Shown here: piece after piece, positions 57,951 through 64,000 of the stretch
Numbering within the stretch: position 1 is the stretch's first letter
Layout of the letters: each line of letters opens with the position of its first letter
NCBI RefSeq assembly: GCF_003337555.1
Contig: NZ_QPJK01000002.1
Location: 744,001 to 808,000, forward strand
Source: Pseudorhodoferax soli
GTDB lineage: Bacteria; Pseudomonadota; Gammaproteobacteria; Burkholderiales; Burkholderiaceae_C
DNA length: 64,000 bases
Direction of reading: 5' to 3'
Notes under the pieces: model-generated
What the model saw: only the letters and a program-made list of their open reading frames with translations
Databases searched by the model: none
What the model was told of the DNA's origin: nothing
Position numbers and translations under genes: made by a program

Positions 57951-59026
57951 TCCTCGGAAGCCACCAGCGTGACGCGCTCCTTGCGCGTGCTGCCGCCGCG
58001 CCACAGCGTGAGCTCCACGCGCTCGCCGGCCTGGTGCTGCTCCAGCAGGTTCAGCACGTCGTCGGGGCTGGCCACGGCCTCGCCGTCGATGGCGGTGATC
58101 ACGTCGCCGGCGTTGATGGCGCGCTCGCCGCGCGTGAAGGCGCGCAGACCCGCCTGTGCCGCCGGGCTGCCCGGCTGCACGCGCAGGATGGCCACACCGC
58201 GCGGCAGGCCCAGCGCGCGGTTGAAGGGCTGGGTGGCGTAGGCCACGCCCAGCGCGGGCCGCACGAAGCGGCCATCGCGGATGAGCCGCGGCACGATGCG
58301 GTTGACCTCGTCCACCGGGATCGAGAAGCCGATGCCGGCGCTCGCGCCCGAGGGGCTGTAGATGGCGGTGTTGACGCCGATCAGCCGGCCCGCCGAATCG
58401 AGCAGCGGCCCGCCCGAATTGCCGGGATTGATGGCCGCGTCGGTCTGGATCGCGCCGCGGATGGTGCGCCGCGTGACCGATTCGATCTCGCGGTTCAGCG
58501 CGCTCACGATGCCCGTGGTCAGCGTCTGGTCCAGGCCGAAGGGGTTGCCGATGGCGTAGACCGCCTGGCCGACCTGCAGGTCGGCGCTGGCGCCGATCGG
58601 CAGCGGGCGCAGCTGGCTGGCCGGCGCCTCGATCCTGAGCACGGCGAGGTCGCGGTCGGGGAACACGCCGACCAGCTTGGCCGGGTAGTGGCTCTGGTCG
58701 GCCAGCGTCACGCGGGCGCCGCTGGCGCCCTGGATCACGTGGAAGTTGGTGACGATGTGGCCCTGCGCATCCCAGACGAAGCCCGTGCCCGTGCCCTGCG
58801 GCACCTGCTGCACGTTGCGCGAGAACAGTTCGCGCTCCAGCCCCAGCGAGGTGATGTTGACCACCGAGGGCGAGGCCGCCTTGAACACGGCGATGTTGTT
58901 CTGCTCGTCGGCCCCGAGCGGGCCGCGCGGCGTGACGGGACGCGGCGCCGCCTCGGTGCGGGCGAGCACGGGTGCGGCCAGCGCCGCGCACAGGAGCAGA
59001 CAGAGAAAACGGCGGAACCGCGCCAT
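57947..59026 (-). CDS. HtrA/DegP-type periplasmic serine protease with one PDZ domain
   Basis: 359 residues. Signal peptide MARFRRFLCLLLCAALAAPVLA; trypsin-like domain with His96 (TNFHVIQ), Asp126 (PDRDLAVL) and Ser204 (INPGNSGGPLL); single C-terminal PDZ with LGLPRGVAILRVQPGSPAAQAGL and GDVITAIDGEAV. The single PDZ and lack of an N-terminal membrane anchor place it among DegQ/DegS-like proteases of soluble type. Its stop overlaps the Bug receptor start, a surprising partnership. Confidence 0.92.
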   Translation of the reverse strand: MARFRRFLCLLLCAALAAPVLARTEAAPRPVTPRGPLGADEQNNIAVFKAASPSVVNITSLGLERELFSRNVQQVPQGTGTGFVWDAQGHIVTNFHVIQGASGARVTLADQSHYPAKLVGVFPDRDLAVLRIEAPASQLRPLPIGASADLQVGQAVYAIGNPFGLDQTLTTGIVSALNREIESVTRRTIRGAIQTDAAINPGNSGGPLLDSAGRLIGVNTAIYSPSGASAGIGFSIPVDEVNRIVPRLIRDGRFVRPALGVAYATQPFNRALGLPRGVAILRVQPGSPAAQAGLRAFTRGERAINAGDVITAIDGEAVASPDDVLNLLEQHQAGERVELTLWRGGSTRKERVTLVASEE

Positions 59027-59142
59027 GGACAGCCTCGAGCGAACGACAGCCGCGCATGGTAATGGGCGCCGATGGCCCTGCCCCGCATGCGCGAAACGGC
59101 ACCCGCCACGGAGGCCGCCGGCGCATGCGCGATCATCGCCCC

Positions 59143-59610
59143 ATGAACCCCACGATCTATGCCTTCCTCCTCTTTGTGCACCTGGCCGGCGCTGCCTTCT
59201 GGGTCGGCGGCATGGCCACCATGCACCTGGCCGTGCGGCCGGCCGCAGCGGCCATGCTGGAACCGCCGCTGCGGCTGCCCTTCATGGCGGCGGCGCTGGG
59301 CCGTTTCCTGCGCGGCGTGGACATCGCGCTGGCCGCGCTGTGGATCAGCGGCATGGCCATGTTCATGGCCATCGGCGGCTTCCGCGGCGCGCACTGGCGC
59401 ATCCACGCCATGTTCACGCTGGCGCTGGTGATGACGGTGGTCTACGGCTTCATCCGCGGCCGCGTGTTCCCGCGCATGCGCCGGGCCGTGGCCGACAAGC
59501 AGTGGCCGCAGGCCGGCGCGCAGCTGGGCACGGTGCGTCAGCTGGTCGCGCTGAACCTGGTGCTGGGCACGCTGGTGTTCGCGGTGGCGCTGGTCTGCCG
59601 GGCGGCCTGA
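59143..59610 (+). CDS. small integral membrane protein, CopD/DUF2269-like
   Basis: 155 residues from ATG 59143 (MNPTIYAFLLFVHLAGAAFWVGGM). Four hydrophobic segments and the LLFVHLAGAAFWVGGMA motif with its His, seen in CopD-type and related four-helix membrane proteins. Substrate or cofactor unknown (heme or copper binding is possible because of membrane His residues). It is divergent from the HtrA-type gene by 116 bp. Confidence 0.75.
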   Translation: MNPTIYAFLLFVHLAGAAFWVGGMATMHLAVRPAAAAMLEPPLRLPFMAAALGRFLRGVDIALAALWISGMAMFMAIGGFRGAHWRIHAMFTLALVMTVVYGFIRGRVFPRMRRAVADKQWPQAGAQLGTVRQLVALNLVLGTLVFAVALVCRAA

Positions 59611-59712
59611 GCCACGCGCGCACTGGTCCGCACGACAGGACCAGCAGGTTCCATTGAGTCCCGGGGCCCGCATGCCTAGCATGCGGGCATTGCCCACACA
59701 CCCGGAGACAAG

Positions 59713-60684
59713 ATGCATTTCCCGATCACGCGCCGCGCCACCCTGGCCGCGCTGCTGCTGGCGGCCACCGCCGCAGCCCCGACCCTCGCCACCGCCCAGG
59801 GCAAGCCCATCACCATCGTCGTCGGCAGCCCGGCCGGCGGCACCACCGACACCCTCGCCCGCGTCATCGGCCGCATGCTGGGCGACAGCCTGGGACAGCC
59901 CGTGGTCGTCGAGAACCGGGCCGGTGCGGGCGGCAACATCGCCGCGGCCTTCGTGGCCAAGGCGCCGCCGGACGGCAGCACCCTGCTGATGAGCTTCACC
60001 GGGCACACCATCAACGCCACGCTGTACAAGAACCTGCCGTTCGATCCGCTCAAGGACTTCACGCCCATCACCATGGTCGCCAAGGTGCCGAGCGTGCTGG
60101 TGGCGCGCAAGGATGTGCCCTTCCAGGACACCGCCGGCCTGATCGACTACGCCAGGAAGAACCCGGGCAAGCTGAACTTCGCGATCGGCGCGCAGGGCTC
60201 GTCGCTGCACCTGGCCAGCGAGCAGTTCAAGATGGTGACCGGCACCGACATCGTCAACGTGCCCTACAAGGGCACCGGCCCGGCGCTCACCGATGTGCTG
60301 GCCGGCACGGTGGACCTGATGTTCGCCAGCACCGTCAACGTGCTGCCGCACCGCACCAGCGGCGGCATCAAGTTCCTGGGTGTCAGCAGCCGCGAGGCAT
60401 TGCCGCAGTTCCCGGGCGTGCCGCCCCTGGCGCAGACGGTCAAGGGCTTCGAGTCGCAGGCCTGGTTCGGCCTGTTCGGCCCCGCCAAGATGCCCAAGGA
60501 TGTGACCGACAAGCTCTATGCCGCGGTGAAGAAGGCCGTGGAGTCGCCCGCCTACCAGGAGCGCATGCAGACCGAGGCCGCGACCTCGGTCGACATGACG
60601 TCCGCGGCGTTCGCGCAGTTCGTGGCGCAGGACATCCAGGCCTGGGCCAAGATCATCAAGGCCTCGGGCGCGACGGTGGAGTGA
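59713..60684 (+). CDS. Bug/TctC-family receptor, first gene of the hydro-lyase/lyase operon
   Basis: 323 residues, ribosome site GGAGACAAG. Signal peptide ending about ATAQ, then KPITIVVGSPAGGTTDTLARVIGRML and GQPVVVENRAGAGGNIAAAFVAK. The ligand loop PAGGTTD instead of the usual P-A/G-G-x-x-D variations suggests normal carboxylate binding. Downstream genes encode an aconitase-family hydro-lyase and an isocitrate-lyase-family enzyme, so a di- or tricarboxylate ligand is likely. Stop overlaps an in-frame GTG of the next gene. Confidence 0.9.
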   Translation: MHFPITRRATLAALLLAATAAAPTLATAQGKPITIVVGSPAGGTTDTLARVIGRMLGDSLGQPVVVENRAGAGGNIAAAFVAKAPPDGSTLLMSFTGHTINATLYKNLPFDPLKDFTPITMVAKVPSVLVARKDVPFQDTAGLIDYARKNPGKLNFAIGAQGSSLHLASEQFKMVTGTDIVNVPYKGTGPALTDVLAGTVDLMFASTVNVLPHRTSGGIKFLGVSSREALPQFPGVPPLAQTVKGFESQAWFGLFGPAKMPKDVTDKLYAAVKKAVESPAYQERMQTEAATSVDMTSAAFAQFVAQDIQAWAKIIKASGATVE

Positions 60685-60686
60685 AC

Positions 60687-61958
60687 ATGGCTGCACCGCA
60701 GACGCTGGCGCAGAAGCTGGTGGCACGCGCCGCCGGCAGCGCCCATGTGACACCGGGCGACATCGTCACCTGCCGGGTCGACCTGGCCATGATGCACGAC
60801 TCGGGCGGCCCGCGCCGCGTCAAGCCGATGCTGGAGAAGCTGGGCGCCAAGGTCTGGGACCCGGACAAGGTGGTGGTCGTGACCGACCACTACGTGCCGG
60901 CCTACGACGACGACAGCCGCGCCATCGTGCAGATCGCGCGCGACTGGGTGCGCGAGGCCGGCGTGGCCCGCTTCCATGACATGGAGGGCATCTGCCACGT
61001 CGTCGTGCCGCAGAAGGGCTACCTGCGCCCCGGCATGTTCGCCGTGGGCGGCGACAGCCATTCGCCCACCGGTGGGGCCTTCGGCGCCTACATGTTCGGC
61101 GTGGGCGCCACCGACATGCTGGGCGTGCTGGTGACCGGCGAGATCTGGCTGCAGGTGCCGCACACCATCCGCATGGTCTGGGACGGGCACCTGGCGCCCG
61201 GCGTCTCGGCCAAGGACATGATGCTCTACCTGTGCCGGCGCTTCGGCATGGAGGGCGGCCAGTACCAGGCAGTCGAGTACGCGGGCAGCGCCGTCACGGC
61301 CCTGCCCATGCAGGAGCGCATGACGTTGGCCAACATGACGGCCGAACTCGGCGGCCAGGCCGGCCTGGTGGCGCCCGACGCGACCACGCAAGCCTGGCTC
61401 GCGCAGGCCGGCGCCGGCGCGGTGGACATCGCGCCCTGGCACAGCGACGCCGGCGCGCCGGTGCTGGCCGAGCACCGCTTCGACGCTGCGACGCTGGCCC
61501 CCCAGGTGGCCGAGCCGCACAGCCCGGCGCGCGGCCACGACGTGGACGCGCTGGCCGGCACGGCCATCAACCTCGCCTACGTGGGCGCCTGCACCGGCGC
61601 CAAGCTGGAAGACCTGCGCATGGCCGCGCAGGTGCTGCGCGGGCGCCAGGTCGCGCGCGGCGTGCGCCTGCTCGTGGCGCCGGCCAGCCTGCAGGACCAG
61701 CAGCAGGCCGCGCACGAGGGCGTGCTGGGCGCGCTGACGGATGCCGGCGCCGAATTGCTGCCCACCGGCTGCGGCGCCTGCGCCGGCTACGGCGCCCACA
61801 CCTTCGGCGACGACACCGTGGCCATCAGCACCACGGCGCGCAACTTCAAGGGCCGCATGGGCTCGGCCCAGGCGCAGATCTACCTCGGTTCGCCCTGGAC
61901 CGTGGCCGCCTCGGCCGTCGCCGGCCGCGTGGCCGATCCGCGGGAGATGCTGGCATGA
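60687..61958 (+). CDS. aconitase-superfamily hydro-lyase large subunit (LeuC/HacA/DmdA-like)
   Basis: 423 residues from ATG 60687 (an in-frame GTG at 60681 overlapping the Bug stop is an alternative). Length is that of the short, archaeal-type LeuC/HacA/DmdA group, not the 470-residue form at 21226. Fe-S ligands are in VGACTGAKLEDLR and TGCGACAGYGAHTF; GGDSHSPTGGAFGAYMFGVGATDM is the substrate motif. The reaction is hydration or isomerisation of a substituted malate or maleate. Coupled to the small subunit by ATGA. Confidence 0.88.
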   Translation: MAAPQTLAQKLVARAAGSAHVTPGDIVTCRVDLAMMHDSGGPRRVKPMLEKLGAKVWDPDKVVVVTDHYVPAYDDDSRAIVQIARDWVREAGVARFHDMEGICHVVVPQKGYLRPGMFAVGGDSHSPTGGAFGAYMFGVGATDMLGVLVTGEIWLQVPHTIRMVWDGHLAPGVSAKDMMLYLCRRFGMEGGQYQAVEYAGSAVTALPMQERMTLANMTAELGGQAGLVAPDATTQAWLAQAGAGAVDIAPWHSDAGAPVLAEHRFDAATLAPQVAEPHSPARGHDVDALAGTAINLAYVGACTGAKLEDLRMAAQVLRGRQVARGVRLLVAPASLQDQQQAAHEGVLGALTDAGAELLPTGCGACAGYGAHTFGDDTVAISTTARNFKGRMGSAQAQIYLGSPWTVAASAVAGRVADPREMLA

Positions 61959-62479
61959 ACACCCGCTTTCCCGCCGCCACCGGCCGCGCCTGGGTCTTCG
62001 GCGACGACCTGAACACCGACCTGCTGGCACCGGGCCGCTACATGAAGTTGCCGCTGGCCGAGATCGCGCAGCACTGCCTGGAGTCCGTCGAGCCCGGCTT
62101 TGCCACCGGCGCACGGCCTGGCGACATCGTGCTGGCCGGCCGCAACTTCGGCGCGGGTTCGTCGCGCGAGCAGGCGGCCGAGGTGCTGCGCCACATCGGC
62201 ATCGCCTGCGTGGTCGCGCAGTCGTTCTCGGGCATCTTCTACCGCAACGCCTTCAACCTCGGCCTGCCCCTGCTGGTGTGCGACCAAGCACCGACGGTGG
62301 CGGACGGATCTCCCGTCGCCTGCGACCTCGACGGCGCCATGGTGGTCGACCACCGCAGCGGCCGCGCGCTGGCCTGCGTGCCGCCGCCCAGCCACCTGAT
62401 CGCCATGGTGCGCGCCGGCGGCCTGGTGCCCCATCTCGCCCAACGCCTGGCCGCCCAGCGCGCCACCCTTCAGCCATGA
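61955..62479 (+). CDS. aconitase-superfamily hydro-lyase small subunit (LeuD/HacB/DmdB-like)
   Basis: 174 residues, the short form of the swivel subunit. DDLNTDLLAPGRYMKLPLAEIAQHC is the substrate-recognition loop region and LAGRNFGAGSSREQAAEVLRHIGIACVVAQSFSGIFYRNAFNLGLPLL the swivel core. The loop after RY (MKLP) differs from the 3-isopropylmalate type at 20546 (IMPKQFLRGI), so the two enzymes should prefer different substrates. Overlaps both neighbours by 4 bp. Confidence 0.88.
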   Translation: MNTRFPAATGRAWVFGDDLNTDLLAPGRYMKLPLAEIAQHCLESVEPGFATGARPGDIVLAGRNFGAGSSREQAAEVLRHIGIACVVAQSFSGIFYRNAFNLGLPLLVCDQAPTVADGSPVACDLDGAMVVDHRSGRALACVPPPSHLIAMVRAGGLVPHLAQRLAAQRATLQP

Positions 62480-63333
62480 CCACCTTGAAAACCCGGCTTC
62501 AATCGCCGGACATCGTCACCGCCCCCGGCGTCTACGACGCCTTCTCCGCGCTGCTGGTGGCGCAGGCCGGCTTTGACGCCGCCTACCTGTCCGGTGCGTC
62601 CATCGCCTACACGCGCTTCGGCCGGCCCGACATCGGCCTGCTGTCGCTCGACGATGTGGCGCACGTGACGGGCAGCATCCGCGAGCGCGTGGGCCTGCAC
62701 CTCATCGTCGACGCCGACACCGGCTTCGGCAACGCGCTGAACGTGCAGCGCACGGTGCGCCTGCTCGAACGCGCTGGCGCCAGCGCCATCCAGCTCGAAG
62801 ACCAGACCAGCCCCAAGCGCTGCGGCCACCTGGACGGCAAGACGCTGGTGCCCGCGGCCGAGATGGCCGGCAAGATCCGCGCGGCCGTGGATGCGCGCCG
62901 CAGCGCCGACACGCTGGTCGTGGCCCGCACCGACGCGGTCGCCGTTGAGGGCCTGGACGCCGCGCTCGACCGCATGGACCGCTACGCCGATGCCGGTGCC
63001 GACGTGCTGTTCGTCGAGGCGCTGCGCACGCCCGCCGACATGGCCACCGCCCTGAAACGCCTGGCGCCGCGCGCCCCCATGCTGGCCAACATGGTCGAAG
63101 GCGGCAAGACGCCCATCCTGCCCGCCGCCGAGCTGCAGGCCCTGGGCTACCGCATCGCGATCTTCCCGGGCGGCACGGTGCGTGCGCTGAGCTTCGCGCT
63201 GCAGGGCTACCTGGCCAGCCTGCGCCAGCACGGCACGACCGAACCCTGGTGGCCGCAGATGCTGCAGTTCGACCAGCTGAACCAGCTCATCGGCACGCCG
63301 GAGATGCTGGCCCAGGGCAAGAAGTACGACTGA
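62476..63333 (+). CDS. isocitrate lyase/PEP mutase-family lyase (2,3-dimethylmalate lyase- or methylisocitrate lyase-like)
   Basis: 285 residues. Mg site DADTGFGN at 79-86, catalytic loop SPKRCGHLDGK with Cys116, LEDQ at 107-110 and ARTDA in the centre are all intact, so the enzyme should cleave a carbon-carbon bond of a 2-hydroxy or 2-alkyl malate-type acid. 2,3-Dimethylmalate lyase, 2-methylisocitrate lyase, or oxaloacetate decarboxylase are the family options. The gene overlaps the LeuD-like gene by 4 bp, which ties hydration and cleavage together as in the dimethylmaleate end of nicotinate fermentation. Confidence 0.88.
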   Translation: MTTLKTRLQSPDIVTAPGVYDAFSALLVAQAGFDAAYLSGASIAYTRFGRPDIGLLSLDDVAHVTGSIRERVGLHLIVDADTGFGNALNVQRTVRLLERAGASAIQLEDQTSPKRCGHLDGKTLVPAAEMAGKIRAAVDARRSADTLVVARTDAVAVEGLDAALDRMDRYADAGADVLFVEALRTPADMATALKRLAPRAPMLANMVEGGKTPILPAAELQALGYRIAIFPGGTVRALSFALQGYLASLRQHGTTEPWWPQMLQFDQLNQLIGTPEMLAQGKKYD

Positions 63334-63358
63334 CCGCGTGGCGGCTTACAGTGGCCGC

Positions 63359-64000
63359 ATGACCGCTTCCGACGCCCCGCTGCCGCGCTTCCACCAGGTG
63401 CGCCTGGTGCTGCGCGAGCGGCTCAAGACGGGCGTCTACGAGCGCGGCCTGCCGCTGCCCGGCGAACGCCAGTTGGCCGAGGAATTCGGCGTGGCGCGCG
63501 TCACCATCCGCTCCGCGCTGGCGCGGCTCGAAGAGGAAGGCCTGGTGGTGCGCCTGCGGGGCAAGGGCACGCTGCCCGCCACGCAGGCCGAACCGCCCAA
63601 GCACCTGCGGCTGCGTGGCGGCCTGCTCGACAACATCGTCAACATGGGCCTGCGCACGCGCGTGACGGTGCTGGAGCGGCGCCTGCTGCCCGCCCCCTCG
63701 CATGCGGCCGAGGCGCTGCGCGTGGCGCCCGGCAGCCGCGTGCTGAAGGTGGTGCGCGTGCGCAAGTTCAAGGGCCAGCCCATCGCCTACACCGAGGTGT
63801 TCCTGCCGGCCGACCTGGCCGAGGCCGTGGACAAGCCCACCTTGCAGGACGTCCCCATGCTGGTGGCGCTGGAGCAGCACGGCGTGCAGGTGGAATCGGC
63901 CGAGCAGACCCTGGGCGCGGCACTGGCCGACCTGCCGGTGGCCGAGGCCTTGCGTGTGCCGCCCGGCACGCCGCTGCTGCGCGTGGCGCGCGTGGCCTTC
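63359..64000 (+). CDS. GntR-family regulator with UTRA effector domain (3' end outside window)
   Basis: 214 codons visible from ATG 63359. HTH PLPGERQLAEEFGVARVTIRSALARLEEEGLVVRLRGKGT is GntR/HutC type, and the UTRA domain (VLKVVRVRKFKGQPIAYTEVFLPADLAEAV) continues to the window edge. Its location 25 bp after the lyase suggests that it represses the upstream operon until an intermediate binds. The C-terminus is cut off here. Confidence 0.9.
   Translation, partial: MTASDAPLPRFHQVRLVLRERLKTGVYERGLPLPGERQLAEEFGVARVTIRSALARLEEEGLVVRLRGKGTLPATQAEPPKHLRLRGGLLDNIVNMGLRTRVTVLERRLLPAPSHAAEALRVAPGSRVLKVVRVRKFKGQPIAYTEVFLPADLAEAVDKPTLQDVPMLVALEQHGVQVESAEQTLGAALADLPVAEALRVPPGTPLLRVARVAF

Noticed and set aside
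1..64000. CRISPR arrays, tRNA or rRNA genes, transposases, phage genes, attachment sites
   Set aside because: None seen; repeats present are tandem or inverted intergenic units without spacer-repeat periodicity, and no integrase or transposase motif was found.

Overview
The window is a gene-dense, very GC-rich stretch (roughly 70% GC by eye) of a bacterial chromosome. Protein families, gene order habits (LivFGMHK plus acyl-CoA ligase, many Bug/TctC receptors, many LysR regulators, ATGA/GTGA start-stop overlaps) and an intergenic repeat family I associate with Comamonadaceae point to a Burkholderiales betaproteobacterium such as Variovorax, Acidovorax, Ramlibacter or Delftia relatives. No rRNA, tRNA, CRISPR, phage or insertion sequence was seen. 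The first gene (substrate-binding protein) and the last gene (GntR regulator) run off the window ends.

Layout. 1-8095 (-): a branched-chain-amino-acid-type ABC importer (livH-livM-livG-livF), an acyl-CoA ligase and two tandem periplasmic receptors. 8195-10519: an acyl-CoA thioesterase and, divergently, an Atm1-type ABC exporter. 10516-17802: a LysR gene divergent from a six-gene acid-sugar module (SAF-domain dehydrogenase, Bug receptor, lactonase, OtnK-type kinase, OtnC-like aldolase lacking key residues, Asp/Glu-racemase homologue). 17775-19648: MtfA peptidase and an EamA transporter. 19653-23649: a LysR gene divergent from leuC-leuD-dehalogenase, all joined by 4-bp overlaps; then an SDR gene remnant. 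23885-29524 (-): DipZ-type thiol-disulfide protein plus Tat-exported hydrolase, and an Ohr-histidine kinase-response regulator operon; a matching 18-bp motif lies upstream of both transcripts. 29826-31106: a small conserved-looking protein and a DedA-rhodanese fusion. 31113-36279 (-): an amidohydrolase with a complete SsuABC/TauABC-like importer. 36399-43188: a lipoprotein, a structured intergenic stretch with an intrinsic terminator, and an RND efflux operon (OMF, pump, adaptor). 43304-46595: an HSL-family hydrolase homologue that has lost Ser and His of its triad, and two tandem near-identical LysR genes separated by a decayed copy.

46637-50392: a YheO/DauR-type regulator followed by an ornithine-cyclodeaminase-family enzyme and two PLP enzymes best explained as 3-hydroxyaspartate dehydratases of opposite stereochemistry, a possible partial relative of the beta-hydroxyaspartate cycle. 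50396-51949 (-): glutaminase and two small proteins. 52083-56068: mprF-acvB, lysyl-phosphatidylglycerol synthesis and probable turnover. 56073-59610: lipase-like hydrolase, a Bug receptor coupled to an HtrA-type protease, and a CopD-like membrane protein. 59713-64000: a Bug receptor, a second LeuCD-like hydro-lyase, an isocitrate-lyase/PEP-mutase-family lyase and a GntR regulator, which reads as a self-contained uptake, hydration and C-C cleavage route for a di- or tricarboxylic acid.

The overall theme is scavenging of small organic acids: at least five uptake systems (one Liv, one Ssu-like, three Bug receptors) each sit beside the enzymes likely to consume their ligand, usually with a dedicated LysR, GntR or YheO regulator. 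All functions are read from sequence motifs and context; no database search was run.
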